Positions 24,671 through 34,040 are shown, numbered from the stretch's first letter. The stretch: 64,000 nt of DNA from Denitrificimonas caeni DSM 24390 (GCF_000421765.1 NZ_ATXQ01000005.1:1-64000), one strand, 5' to 3'. Notes: a model not told the origin generated them from the sequence alone. Made by a program: numbers and translations.

Positions 24671-26119
24671 CTAAAGCGCACGCCGGTCGCGTAAATCTTT
24701 AAAAGCCATGGCCAAGGCTAACAAAATGACGAAAGCAATCGCCAGTAAACCAACAGTCACCGCTACCGACCATGAGCTGTAGGGACGCACGGCAAAAACA
24801 ATGGCAGTGATCACCGCAATTCCCACCGAGGTACCAATGCGCTGCCCCGTTTGCATGATCGCCCCCGAGCTGCCGGCATAAGCCAACGGCACTTCAGCCA
24901 AAGTCAGGGCTTGGTTAGGGCTGACCACCGAGCCTTGGCCAAGGCCAAAGAATCCCAAGGTCACTAGCAGCCACCAAATACTTAAGCTCAGATATTCATG
25001 CAGTAGCACCACCGCGACACTGCTGAGCAAGCCGAAAACAGCCATGCTCAAACCGCCAATCACAACTTTACGACCATAGCTATTCACGCGTTTACCGGCC
25101 CAGTTCGCGGAATAAGCGGAAAGCAGCGCTGACGGGATGCCGACCATACCGGCTTCAAACGCTGAAAAACCAAGCCCTTGCTGTACATATAAGGGAATCA
25201 AAACCCAGACACTGGTCATCCCCAAAAAATACAGCGTCATAATGATGCTGCCGTTGCGGTAACTGGATGTGGCGAAAATCTTTAAATCGACCATAGGGCT
25301 GTATCCCCGCAAGGTATACCAGCGCTCCCAACGTACCCATAGGTAAAACAACAGCAACCCGCTCGGCAGCAACAACCACAGCAGTGCGGTCGAACCGGAC
25401 TCAACAAAGGGATAAAGTACCGCCAACACGCCCAAACCCAGTAATAGCGCACCTATTGGATCCAAAGAGCTTAAGCCCTTATGTTCCTGCAGTTTCGGTT
25501 TATGAATTAACGGACGTGGAAACCAGAGTAACGCTAGCACTATGGTCAGCAGGCCCACTGGCACATTGATCAAAAATGTCAGACGCCAGCCAATTTCTAA
25601 GCCGCCCAACTGAATCAATAGCCCCCCAATCACTGGGCCAATAGCGACAGAAACCCCTACTGTCGTGCCAAAAAAGCCAAAAGCGCGACCGCGTTCTGAG
25701 CCTTTAAAATACTGTTGAATCATGCCCAGCGCTTGTGGGTTCATAAAGCCGGAACCGACTCCTTGCACAAAACGCGCGCCATTGAGCCAGTGCGCATCAG
25801 GTGCTAAACCAGCAGCAACTGAAGCAAGAGTAAAGATCACCACACCGAGGATAAAAATCCCACCGCGGCCCATCAGATCACCAGCACGCCCAGCACTGAC
25901 CAGCACCACGCCAAAGGTCAAGGCGTAGCCGGAGAGCACCCACTGAATATCCGACTGACTGGCATTGAGTCCATCCTGAATCGAGGCCAAAGCCACATTC
26001 ACCACACTGACGCTCATCAGCGACATAAAAATCGCTATCAGTAACACAACCAAAATCCGCCAGCGCACGGGGTCACTGCTGAGATCGGTGGCACCAGAAT
26101 GCTGTGTCAATTGCGTCAT
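24671..26119 (-). CDS. DHA2/EmrB-QacA family MFS drug exporter
   Basis: A 482-residue inner membrane transporter with about 14 hydrophobic helices, the 14-TM DHA2 type. Motif A of the family is visible as GRAGDLMGRGG (about residues 78-88), and motif C follows in the fifth helix (GTTVGVSVAIGPVIGGLL). It probably exports drugs or toxic organics by proton antiport; the substrate cannot be told from sequence. No TetR-type regulator or membrane fusion partner is adjacent. The start at 26119 is a plain ATG. Confidence 0.88.
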   Translation of the reverse strand: MTQLTQHSGATDLSSDPVRWRILVVLLIAIFMSLMSVSVVNVALASIQDGLNASQSDIQWVLSGYALTFGVVLVSAGRAGDLMGRGGIFILGVVIFTLASVAAGLAPDAHWLNGARFVQGVGSGFMNPQALGMIQQYFKGSERGRAFGFFGTTVGVSVAIGPVIGGLLIQLGGLEIGWRLTFLINVPVGLLTIVLALLWFPRPLIHKPKLQEHKGLSSLDPIGALLLGLGVLAVLYPFVESGSTALLWLLLPSGLLLFYLWVRWERWYTLRGYSPMVDLKIFATSSYRNGSIIMTLYFLGMTSVWVLIPLYVQQGLGFSAFEAGMVGIPSALLSAYSANWAGKRVNSYGRKVVIGGLSMAVFGLLSSVAVVLLHEYLSLSIWWLLVTLGFFGLGQGSVVSPNQALTLAEVPLAYAGSSGAIMQTGQRIGTSVGIAVITAIVFAVRPYSSWSVAVTVGLLAIAFVILLALAMAFKDLRDRRAL

Positions 26120-26256
26120 TTAACAACCATAAAAACCAAGTATGTTTGAGCCAGTGTAAAGCAAGCGGCTGGACCTCACAGCACCTAGGTTTGAACTCAC
26201 TACTTTTAAACTGAACACGAGAATTCAGCGCAAGAAAGCTGACATGCAAGAATGCT

Positions 26257-26290
26257 AAAAATCAGACACAAGCTTATGACGCCTGATTTT
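26257..26290 (-). terminator. possible terminator after yedF
   Basis: On the minus strand AAAATCAG and CTGATTTTT pair around a loop of about 17 nt, ending in a short T run, just downstream of the yedF stop at 26295. The long loop makes this a weak candidate. Confidence 0.4.
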
Positions 26291-26294
26291 CTTC

Positions 26295-26534
26295 TTACGC
26301 ATAAATATAAAAAAGATACTCTTGGCCATTTTTTACCGGCTCTTGGGCAAAGGTATAACCATGAGCAATAGCCTCTTCCGGCACATTGCGAAAAGAGCCC
26401 GGGCAATCGGTGATGACTTGTAACAACTCGCCCTTTTTCATGCCTTGCAATGCTTCGAGGGTATAGATCACTGGATAAGGGCACGACTCCCCGCGCAGGT
26501 CTAGAGTGAAATCAGCTTCTTTATTGGCTTGCAC
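26295..26534 (-). CDS. yedF: YedF/TusA-family sulfurtransferase-like protein
   Basis: A 79-residue TusA-fold protein. The family signature is LDLRGESCPYPVIYTLEAL, with the persulfide-carrying cysteine in the CPxP motif. It begins 1 bp after the stop of yedE on the same strand, the same pairing as yedE-yedF in E. coli. YedE/YedF pairs are thought to handle sulfur or selenium species; the substrate here is not known. Confidence 0.88.
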   Translation of the reverse strand: MQANKEADFTLDLRGESCPYPVIYTLEALQGMKKGELLQVITDCPGSFRNVPEEAIAHGYTFAQEPVKNGQEYLFYIYA

Positions 26535-26535
26535 G

Positions 26536-27732
26536 TTATTTTACGCCTCTGTTTAATTCAAAATTTCGATGATAATTTTTTTCACGATAGAGCGTTAACG
26601 CATAGAGTACAGCGAGCATCGTAAGTGTACTGAGAATCGCGCCAACAGGACCCAACGCATCCAGCAGGTTGATTTTTTCACCGTGTTTAACCAGAGCATC
26701 ATAAAGACCAAGATGATCCCAAGCATAGGCTAAGAATGTTGCGCCAATAATATTACCAGCGAACACCGGCAAGAACAGCACCTGCCCTTCCATCAGACGA
26801 TACATCATGCCGGTTTCACAACCGGATGCCATCACGATGCCTAAGCCAAACAAAACACCGCCAAGCAAAGTACTCAGCGCGGCAATTTGCGTCACCGGCG
26901 TTAAGTCATAGATCGATATCACCACCAGAGTTAGCACAGAGCTGGCCGCCATACCGACAATAATGGCTTTGGCCATCAAGCTGCGCCCCACTAAAAACAA
27001 ATCGCGGAACGCCGCAGTAAAACAGATTTGTCCGCGCTCAATCAAAACCCCAAAAGCCAAACCAAATAACGCACCTAAACCCAGCAACTTTTGCCCAGTA
27101 GCAAAGAAATAAATCAGCACACCCGCATAGGCAATAGCAATGACAGCACCAAGATAAGGCTGGATCATTCGCGCTTTAACTTTAGAAGGCTGCGCCGCAC
27201 CGCGCAATAAAGACGGTCGACCTTTCCACCACAGGGTTCGGGTCAGTTTCGCGCCAAAAAAAGTGCCAATGCCAGTGGCTACAATGAAAATCCATGAGTG
27301 CAGCGAGAACTGCGGTACACCGGTAAAAAAAGCAGCCAAATTACAGCCCAGCGCTAAACGCGCACCAAAGCCTGCAATAATGCCACCAACAAAGCCCTGC
27401 ACATAGCGACGCTTTTGCTGCGGCAGACGAATCTTAAAGCTATTGCTCAGCAGCACCATCATCAGCGCACCGATAAACATTCCCCAAACAATCCAACCAT
27501 CAGGGCGACTCCAGGTCGCGCCTTGCAGTTTTATCATTTGGTAATACTGCCAATCAGCAACATCAACGCCCAGTAGCTGTAAAATATCGCCGCCCAGCCG
27601 GGTGAACTCACCAGTAACAGCCCAAACTGTGGACGTTAGGCCAAAATACAAAGCACTGAGCAAGCCAGCAATAAGCAGCACGACATAAGGATTCCAATGG
27701 CGTTGAAAAATAGTGTGAAGCATAGCCTTCAT
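26536..27732 (-). CDS. yedE: YedE/YeeE-family sulfur (or selenium) transporter
   Basis: A 398-residue membrane protein with roughly ten helices. It closely follows E. coli YedE over its length: AVTGEFTRLGGDILQLLGV, GGIIAGFGARLALGCNLAAF and FGLLIERGQICFTAAFRD-type blocks appear in order. The cysteines in GARLALGCN, GQICF and ASGCETG are the conserved ones that line the thiosulfate path in the related YeeE/TsuA. It forms a two-gene unit with yedF. Thiosulfate or selenium uptake is inferred from the family. Confidence 0.9.
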   Translation of the reverse strand: MKAMLHTIFQRHWNPYVVLLIAGLLSALYFGLTSTVWAVTGEFTRLGGDILQLLGVDVADWQYYQMIKLQGATWSRPDGWIVWGMFIGALMMVLLSNSFKIRLPQQKRRYVQGFVGGIIAGFGARLALGCNLAAFFTGVPQFSLHSWIFIVATGIGTFFGAKLTRTLWWKGRPSLLRGAAQPSKVKARMIQPYLGAVIAIAYAGVLIYFFATGQKLLGLGALFGLAFGVLIERGQICFTAAFRDLFLVGRSLMAKAIIVGMAASSVLTLVVISIYDLTPVTQIAALSTLLGGVLFGLGIVMASGCETGMMYRLMEGQVLFLPVFAGNIIGATFLAYAWDHLGLYDALVKHGEKINLLDALGPVGAILSTLTMLAVLYALTLYREKNYHRNFELNRGVK

Positions 27733-28293
27733 GTCTTACTGCTCTTTATCTAATAAATAATGGCTTAGTTTAAACGATAGCTGCTCGGTATAAGCGTATT
27801 TTTTAGTGTCGGGTGGTTGATGATCGCCAATGATAGTCCCTCCCCCCAACAGTCAAGCGACATAAGGCGTCGCATCACCATGGCATGATTCCGCCTCAGC
27901 CGCATAGATCTTGAGGTGAATGATGAGACATCACTATCCAACTGCACACCCCCCGGGCAATGCAGCTTTTTTATAAAACACTGCTGTCAGTTAAAGAGTT
28001 TCTTTGTAGATGGATTGATTTCATGCAGGCTTTTATCCACGACTTGCAGGTAATTCAATTATGCACAGTCATGCGACAAGGCTTGTCGCATGCTCAAGAA
28101 AAGATTTTAAGAGTATTCAATAAAACATGCTGCTGCTTTTAAACCTATAAAAAACGAACGATAACCGCTAAGCGTATCGCCGTCTCGAGGAAGCGATCCT
28201 GCATGTAACCCGCCAGACAAGACAAGAACGTCATACCCATAAAATAGTATTGCAGTAATAACTTGTAATTGCGGAAACAAATTTACTGCAAAA
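27733..28293. other. 560-bp intergenic region with no recognised gene
   Basis: Upstream of yedE and downstream of tRNA-Leu. It contains only two short reading frames with no family resemblance and no convincing ribosome binding site. The yedE promoter should lie near 27733-27850. I see no riboswitch or repeat element. Confidence 0.5.
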
Positions 28294-28347
28294 ACAAAAA
28301 AACCAGCACTAGGCTGGTTTCTTGAAAGCCGCTGGCGGCGCGGCTTT
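28294..28347 (-). terminator. tandem terminator hairpins after tRNA-Leu
   Basis: Two hairpins lie downstream of the tRNA on the minus strand. The nearer has AAAGCCGC / GCGGCTTT arms (28325-28332 and 28340-28347). The farther has AACCAGC / GCTGGTT arms (28301-28319) followed by seven T residues on the minus strand, a classic intrinsic terminator. Confidence 0.75.
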
Positions 28348-28353
28348 TATATA

Positions 28354-28440
28354 TGGTGCCCGGAGCCGGAATCGAACCGGCACGAAGTTACCTTCGAGGG
28401 ATTTTAAGTCCCTTGCGTCTACCTATTCCGCCATCCGGGC
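28354..28440 (-). tRNA. tRNA-Leu (anticodon UAA)
   Basis: An 87-nt tRNA including an encoded CCA. The acceptor stem GCCCGGA pairs with TCCGGGC. The anticodon loop is CTTAAAA with TAA at positions 34-36, on a 5-bp stem. The long variable arm typical of leucine tRNAs is present, and the T-arm contains GGTTCGATTCC. It decodes UUA and UUG. Confidence 0.97.
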
Positions 28441-28660
28441 GGTAGAAGCATGACTGGAAGTTGCTTAGTGCGTCTGCCAATCGAGGGCGCTAATATATGA
28501 GATCCTTCCGGTAAGTGCAAGTGTTTGTTGAGGTTTTTGTATGAAAAACACCTTTAGAGCAGCCTCTTAATTTATATCAGGATTCAAAAGTAGATATCAA
28601 GTAACGCTGTTTACGCTTTAAAACCAAGAAGAGGTAAATCATTTGAAGGGGCTAGCCATA

Positions 28661-28688
28661 AAAAAGCCCAGCATTAGCTGGGCTTTTT
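28661..28688. terminator. bidirectional terminator after the RND gene
   Basis: AAAAAGCCCAGC (28661-28672) pairs perfectly with GCTGGGCTTTTT (28677-28688) around a 4-nt loop. The T run on the minus strand terminates the RND exporter transcript 10 bp past its stop. Confidence 0.85.
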
Positions 28689-28698
28689 CTTACACTAG

Positions 28699-31050
28699 CT
28701 ACTGACGCAAACGTTCAGGTTTAATTAAGAAACGTGCTAGTGCTGGCAGCAGCCAAATCGCACCGAACATATTCCACAGGAACATAAAGGTCAGCATTAA
28801 ACCCATATCAGCTTGGAACTTGATCGCTGAGAAGATCCAAGTTGCCACACCAATCGCCAAGCACACACCAGTAAAGAGTACAGCTTTACCGGTAGATTTC
28901 AGAGTCTGGTAATACGCTTCTTGTAGAGGCATGCCCATGCGCAAGAAGGTTTCTAGGCGGCTATAAATATAGATACCGTAGTCAACACCAATACCAACAC
29001 CGAGAGCGATAACTGGCAAGGTCGCGACTTTCACGCCGATGCCCATCCATGCCATCAGAGCATTACCCAGTACTGAAGTCAGGACCAGAGGTAAAATCAC
29101 ACAGGCTGTGGCTGCAAAGGATCGGAAAGTAATCAAGCACATCATGATCACCGCACTGTACACCGCGATCAACATCATGGTTTCTGATGAAGAAATCACA
29201 TCATTGGTTGCGGCCTCAATACCGGCGTTACCTGCAGCCAATAAGAACTGGTGTTCATCGGTATTATTTTTTGCAGCAAAGTCTTCAACCGCAGCAACTG
29301 CTGTGGTCAATGTTTCTGCTTTGTGATCCTCAAGGAAGACCAATAACGGCGCGAGTGAACAATCAGAGTTGTATAAGTTATCTGCACGAGAGATCGAGTT
29401 ATTCAGAACATCCTGGTTACGTGAAAGGGTTTCCCACTTCAAGTTGCCTTCGTTCATCCCTTTGATCACTTGCTTAGAGACTGTCACCATCGAGATAACT
29501 GACTGTACACCTGGAGTGTTTTCCATCCGCCAGCTTAAGTCATCCATCGCTTTCAAGGTTTCGTAGCTAGAGCAGCCTTCTATTGGCGTCTTGACCATCA
29601 CCACCAGTACATCAGAGCTGGTTGAATAGTTGCGAATCACGAAGTCATTATCAAGGTTATAGCGTGAATCAGCGCGCAACTCAGGAGCACCTTGATCCAA
29701 GTCACCGATTTTTAGATTCTGGCCATACCACAAGCCAAAACCTAAGGCACAGACTGCAATCACCACTGAAATAGGTGCCACAATTGGATTAGCAAAGTTA
29801 GAAATTAAGCGCCATAGACGACTCTCACGCGAAGCGTTTTCACGGCTGATCTTGACGGCTTTTTTACTGATGCCGATATAAGAAATCAGTACTGGCAAGA
29901 AAATCAGGTTGGTCAGAATAATCACCGCCACACCGATCGAGGCACCTATCGCCAGCTCACTGATCACTCCAATAGGAATCAGCAGTAAAGTGATAAAGCC
30001 CACAGCATCGGAAGACAGTGCAACCAATCCGGGTACAAACAACTGACGGAATGCCATACGCGCAGCAGTCAATGAATCCAAAGCGGTACCTGAAGCCATG
30101 GCAATGCCGTTAATCTTTTGCACACCGTGGGAAATACCAATAGCAAAGACTAAAAATGGTACCAACATAGAGTAAGGATCAAGCCCAAAACCCATCAGGT
30201 GTAAAAGACCAAGCTGCCAACCCACTGCTACTAATGTGGAAAAAAGCACAGCCAAGGTACTTTTCATGCATTTGGTAAACCAAAGCAGTAAAACAAAAGT
30301 GATCGCAATAGCAACAGCAAAAAACAACGCTACGCCAAATAGGCCATCAATCAAATCACCCACTTTTTTTGCAAAACCAATGATATGGATTTTAACATTT
30401 GGGTTTTGTAACTGGTATTTCTCGCGAATTTTCTCTTCTAAACTGTGTGAGAAAGCTTGATAGTCCAGTTTGAGTAACCTGCTTTGATCTTCCGGATCAG
30501 GAAACTCTTCCATCAAAGGTATTTCGACAATACTTGACTTAAAGTTATTACCGACCAAACGACCTACTTGTCCAGACTTGAGAATATTACTGCGTAATTC
30601 CTCCAGACTTTCCGCAGAGCCATCATACGTTTGCGGGATAACTTCACCACCAGAAAACCCTTCTTCGGTTACTTCTGTCCAGCGCACGTTAGGGCTCCAC
30701 AACGAACGCAAACCTGAACGCTCAACCCCTGGAATGTAAAACGCTTCATCACTGATCTGACGCAGTGTTTCCATATAATCTTTGTCGAAAATATCACCAT
30801 TAACACTTTCAACAGAAATCCGCACACTGTTACCAAGGTTGGCAAGGTCGTTACGGTGCTCAAGCATTTTTTCAATATAAGGATGCTTAAGTGGAATCAT
30901 CTTTTCGAAACTGGTTTCAGGGCGCACTTGCGCAGCCTGCCAGAATAAAAATGCACTAATTAATACACAAAGAATAATCACTGCGGGACGATTATTAAAA
31001 ATTAAACGTTCAAGCACTGCGGCTGGATTGTTTCTTGCTTTAGATGTCAT
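28699..31050 (-). CDS. RND/MMPL-family exporter
   Basis: A 783-residue inner membrane protein with the two-fold layout of the RND superfamily: one helix, a large periplasmic domain, a cluster of five helices, then a second helix, periplasmic domain and cluster. GxxxD-type motifs occur in the helix bundles (SSDAVGFITLLLIPIG in the first; GVGIGVDYGIYIYSR in the second). The closest groups are MMPL/hopanoid-type exporters that move lipids or other hydrophobic molecules. The gene follows the YCF48-like gene by 20 bp, and a DUF1329 gene lies just upstream. This trio recurs in pseudomonads and relatives. Cargo unknown. Confidence 0.85.
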   Translation of the reverse strand: MTSKARNNPAAVLERLIFNNRPAVIILCVLISAFLFWQAAQVRPETSFEKMIPLKHPYIEKMLEHRNDLANLGNSVRISVESVNGDIFDKDYMETLRQISDEAFYIPGVERSGLRSLWSPNVRWTEVTEEGFSGGEVIPQTYDGSAESLEELRSNILKSGQVGRLVGNNFKSSIVEIPLMEEFPDPEDQSRLLKLDYQAFSHSLEEKIREKYQLQNPNVKIHIIGFAKKVGDLIDGLFGVALFFAVAIAITFVLLLWFTKCMKSTLAVLFSTLVAVGWQLGLLHLMGFGLDPYSMLVPFLVFAIGISHGVQKINGIAMASGTALDSLTAARMAFRQLFVPGLVALSSDAVGFITLLLIPIGVISELAIGASIGVAVIILTNLIFLPVLISYIGISKKAVKISRENASRESRLWRLISNFANPIVAPISVVIAVCALGFGLWYGQNLKIGDLDQGAPELRADSRYNLDNDFVIRNYSTSSDVLVVMVKTPIEGCSSYETLKAMDDLSWRMENTPGVQSVISMVTVSKQVIKGMNEGNLKWETLSRNQDVLNNSISRADNLYNSDCSLAPLLVFLEDHKAETLTTAVAAVEDFAAKNNTDEHQFLLAAGNAGIEAATNDVISSSETMMLIAVYSAVIMMCLITFRSFAATACVILPLVLTSVLGNALMAWMGIGVKVATLPVIALGVGIGVDYGIYIYSRLETFLRMGMPLQEAYYQTLKSTGKAVLFTGVCLAIGVATWIFSAIKFQADMGLMLTFMFLWNMFGAIWLLPALARFLIKPERLRQ

Positions 31051-31070
31051 GCTGACGCTCTCCAGTCTTA

Positions 31071-32144
31071 TTATTTATCGAGCAAATCGTTGCCGTTCGC
31101 ATCAGTAATATGAATGCCATTTTGTCCAACCAGAACCAATTGTCGATCTACGCCTGATGTGACTCCAGCCAAAGAAGCACGATCAGGACGATTAGAGACT
31201 GTAAAGCTCTCTCCACCATTGCTACTGCGTAAAACGGTTCCACCATGTCCGACAATTAACACATCACCGTTAGCTAATAAACCACCGTCAGCTAAGCCAA
31301 ATTGTAAAGTGCCATTCTCTGTGCGAACCTTGGTTTCTATCCAATTTTCACCAAAATCAGTTGAGCGAAAAATATGACCGCGCAAACCATAAACAATCAA
31401 GCTTTCAGGCTTGCCACTCGAAACAATACCGAATAAAGAGCCATCATAAGGTCCTTCTAATGTTTCCCAAGTAAGCCCCCAGTCGGCAGAGCGGAACATT
31501 GCGCCCATTTCACCAACAATAAAAAGACCTGCATCGGTTACAGCGCTGATTGCATTTAAGTGATAGCCATCTTCATTATCTAAACGATCACTGATGCTGC
31601 TCCAGTCTTGACCGCCATTAGTGGTCTCTAATACAGCGCCGTAAGCACCTACTGCATAACCTGTATTGCGATCTTTAAACCAGATATCTAAAAGCGGAGA
31701 CTCTCTTTCAAGATCGTCGTACTGCCGCGTCCAGGTTGCACCGCCATCACGAGTCGCTAGAATTAAAGCATCATGCCCAACCGCCCAACCATAACGATCA
31801 TCAACGAAGAATACTGATGTCAATAATTGCTGAGTTGGAACACGCGCTTGCAGCCATTGCTGACCCTCATCGTCTGTATAAAGAATATGACCGCGATCCC
31901 CTACCGCAATTAAGCGCTTGCCAGCCCGTGTCACATCCAATAATAAGCCCGTGCTAGCTGCTGCAGACTCAATGGAGTAAGAAGGCGCAGAAACCCCTTC
32001 TGTTTTCGCACTGACCTGCATTGGCAATAACACCACTGCAGACAATGCCACAGAACCAAGAAAACGACTGCAACGCCGTAATGAATAAAACGCTCGTTCT
32101 GTAGAATTGCTTTTCATTACAGAATACGAAAAGGGTTCACGCAT
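31071..32144 (-). CDS. YCF48-like exported beta-propeller protein
   Basis: A 357-residue protein. A basic N-terminus and a hydrophobic stretch (about 28-46, ending QVSA) form a signal peptide. The mature part is a beta-propeller of repeats shaped W-x-x-G-x-x-G-x-I-x-x-T-x-x-G-G-x-x-W; examples are YGWAVGHDALILATRDGGAT and GYAVGAYGAVLETTNGG. This is the YCF48/HCF136-like fold. In bacteria such proteins accompany MMPL/RND exporters, probably as periplasmic partners. The start at 32144 has GGGGAA 6 bases upstream. It is separated from DUF1329 by a terminator, so it may have its own promoter in 32145-32280. Confidence 0.85.
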   Translation of the reverse strand: MREPFSYSVMKSNSTERAFYSLRRCSRFLGSVALSAVVLLPMQVSAKTEGVSAPSYSIESAAASTGLLLDVTRAGKRLIAVGDRGHILYTDDEGQQWLQARVPTQQLLTSVFFVDDRYGWAVGHDALILATRDGGATWTRQYDDLERESPLLDIWFKDRNTGYAVGAYGAVLETTNGGQDWSSISDRLDNEDGYHLNAISAVTDAGLFIVGEMGAMFRSADWGLTWETLEGPYDGSLFGIVSSGKPESLIVYGLRGHIFRSTDFGENWIETKVRTENGTLQFGLADGGLLANGDVLIVGHGGTVLRSSNGGESFTVSNRPDRASLAGVTSGVDRQLVLVGQNGIHITDANGNDLLDK

Positions 32145-32280
32145 AGATATTCCCCATTATTTTTATAATTGCATGGCTTAACTAAAGCTAGTTATACACT
32201 TTAATCCTATGAAATAGCGCATTCACTCGCAATCGTTTTCAGCTTATGTTTTGTTAAGTATTGTAAAGCGTTGATGCGAA

Positions 32281-32310
32281 TAAAAAAAAGCCGCTAAGCA
32301 TAGCGGCTTT
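32281..32310 (-). terminator. terminator after the DUF1329 gene
   Basis: AAAGCCGCTA (32287-32296) pairs perfectly with TAGCGGCTTT (32301-32310) around the loop AGCA. On the minus strand it runs into eight or more T residues. Confidence 0.88.
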
Positions 32311-32324
32311 GGACATCAAACAGA

Positions 32325-33692
32325 TTAACGGACACCACGACGACGCAATGCCGCTGGCTTGAAGTAATTGTCTTCTGGCGCTTTAAGGCTGTAGTCAATT
32401 GTATCAGGCGCTTCGTTATCTAGGTTTTGCACATGATAACGGCGTGACTGCAAGTCATGGAAAACATCCAAAGCAGTCCAAGTTGTAGGGAGTTCGTAAA
32501 AGCTCTTCAGATAAGCGATAGACACCTTCCAAAGCTCGCCACGGCTATCATATTCGTCAGCTAATACAATCTGCCAGCTATCTTCATCGATATAGAATCG
32601 ACGTTTAGAGTAAATGTGTCGAGCGCCTTTACGTAGTGTTCCTTCAATAATCCATACACGATGCAACTCACTACGCGTAACAGCCGGATTGATATGCCCC
32701 GGCTGCAACAACTCCTTATAACTCACACTTGGGCTTGTAATTTTATAGTTATTATAAGGAATATAAATCTCTTTTTTACCAATCAATTTCCACTCATAAC
32801 GCTCTGGACTGCCGTTGTACATATCAGTGCTATCAGCAGTACGAATACCTTCTGACGCTGAAATAGGCGCATCAAAGGACAAGTTAGGTGCCCTGCGCAC
32901 GCGACGCTGGCCTGCGTTATATGCCCATGCCACACGCATGTCTTTTGACTGATCTAGCGTTTCATGTACTAGTACTGCCCCACCAGCTAAACGTGCAGGA
33001 CTTTTAATAAACGAGAGATAATAAAAGAGAATATTATCGTTCTGATCGCCTTGGCCTTTGTTCTCATAAAACTTAAAAAGAATTTCTTGTTGCGCTTCAA
33101 CTAAAGAAAAGTTGCCGTTGCGCTGAATCACCGCTTCAGCGGCGTTACGTACGCCATACAGACCGCGATAACGAGCAATATGATTCCAAATCATTTCGAC
33201 TGCGTTCGTGGTTATAGGGAATGGTGTGCCGCCTTTCGCGTTAGTGAAACTGTTACCGTTATTTTCAAGTGTCGTATTTATCGCATTGTATTTAGTATTG
33301 TCGTACACCCACTGCGGAGCTGCTGCAGTGCGTCGTGTTTGATATACGGGGATCTGATACGTCTCTGGATACGTATCGAATAACGCAAGCTGGCCAGCAG
33401 ATAAGTTATCTTTATATTGACTTAGATTAGCTTTGGTAATTGTAAATAATGGTTTGTCATCTGAAAAAGGATCAATGTGATGCTTGCCTGGTTTATAACC
33501 CGTAGGTGCAGTAGTTAAACCACCGGTCCAAGCTGGAATAGTCCCTGCCGCATTACCGGCAAGCTCTCCTCCTAAAGGTGTCAAAGTGCGTCCTAACTGT
33601 GCTGCTTCACCTTCTGAAACAGCGGCTGCTGCGCTGCTTGCATACAGCGTTACGGCAATGGCTAAACCAAATAGATTTTGCTTTTTAAGCAT
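32325..33692 (-). CDS. DUF1329 (LolA/LolB-like fold) exported protein
   Basis: A 455-residue exported protein. The signal peptide is MLKKQNLFGLAIAVTLYASS followed by AAAA. Early blocks GEAAQLGRTLTPLGGELAGN and TIPAWTGGLTT are hallmarks of DUF1329. Later WIIEGTLRKGARHIYSKRRF and YIDEDSWQIVLADEYDSRGE show the antiparallel strands of a lipoprotein-carrier-like fold. DUF1329 proteins usually sit with a DUF1302 outer membrane protein and an RND exporter; the DUF1302 gene is missing here. The ATG at 33692 has GGGGA upstream and fits the signal peptide. A longer in-frame start at 33731 adds 13 residues. A sigma-54-type promoter lies about 140 bp upstream. Confidence 0.88.
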   Translation of the reverse strand: MLKKQNLFGLAIAVTLYASSAAAAVSEGEAAQLGRTLTPLGGELAGNAAGTIPAWTGGLTTAPTGYKPGKHHIDPFSDDKPLFTITKANLSQYKDNLSAGQLALFDTYPETYQIPVYQTRRTAAAPQWVYDNTKYNAINTTLENNGNSFTNAKGGTPFPITTNAVEMIWNHIARYRGLYGVRNAAEAVIQRNGNFSLVEAQQEILFKFYENKGQGDQNDNILFYYLSFIKSPARLAGGAVLVHETLDQSKDMRVAWAYNAGQRRVRRAPNLSFDAPISASEGIRTADSTDMYNGSPERYEWKLIGKKEIYIPYNNYKITSPSVSYKELLQPGHINPAVTRSELHRVWIIEGTLRKGARHIYSKRRFYIDEDSWQIVLADEYDSRGELWKVSIAYLKSFYELPTTWTALDVFHDLQSRRYHVQNLDNEAPDTIDYSLKAPEDNYFKPAALRRRGVR

Positions 33693-33831
33693 TTTATTTT
33701 CCCCATGTACGTCAGATACAGATATCTGCAAAGACTAGCAAAGCAAGCAGCGCAGTTATAATCTGCGCATAACGACAAAGCCTATCAGCCTCATCATTCC
33801 CCCCGCTCACACTCACTACTTAGGAAATATC

Positions 33832-33849
33832 AAGCAACCTTAGTGCCAA
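33832..33849 (-). promoter_or_regulatory. sigma-54-type (-24/-12) promoter for the DUF1329 gene
   Basis: On the minus strand the sequence reads TTGGCAC-TAAGG-TTGCTT. The TGGCAC and TTGC elements are separated by five bases, the sigma-54 spacing. Transcription would start near 33820, leaving a leader of about 130 nt before the ATG at 33692. Sigma-54 promoters need an enhancer-binding activator; CbrB in this window is one, but no direct evidence links them. The rest of the gap 33732-34093 contains this promoter and the hairpin at 33997-34040. Confidence 0.65.
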
Positions 33850-33996
33850 CACGCTTAAAAACGCAAACAAGAAACGCTTTTTTGACAATAACCCAATAGT
33901 CTTATACGGACCATATAGTCACTTCTTAAAACCATTGGAATTCATCCGATTTAGTATTGTATGCCACTGCCAAACGTTAGACATAAAAAACAAACA

Positions 33997-34040
33997 ACCT
34001 TTTCCTACACAATCTGATCCTGCAAAGTGTAGGAGAAGGT
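33997..34040 (-). terminator. long hairpin downstream of pepN
   Basis: ACCTTTTCCTACAC (33997-34010) and GTGTAGGAGAAGGT (34027-34040) pair at 13 of 14 positions plus one G:T around a 16-nt loop. On the minus strand it is followed by T-rich sequence, which suits a pepN terminator. Two GTAACA motifs flank this area at 34039-34044 and 34067-34072. Confidence 0.55.

Noticed and set aside
27765-28142. Two short frames in the yedE-tRNA gap
   Set aside because: No recognisable motifs or ribosome binding sites; consistent with chance open frames.
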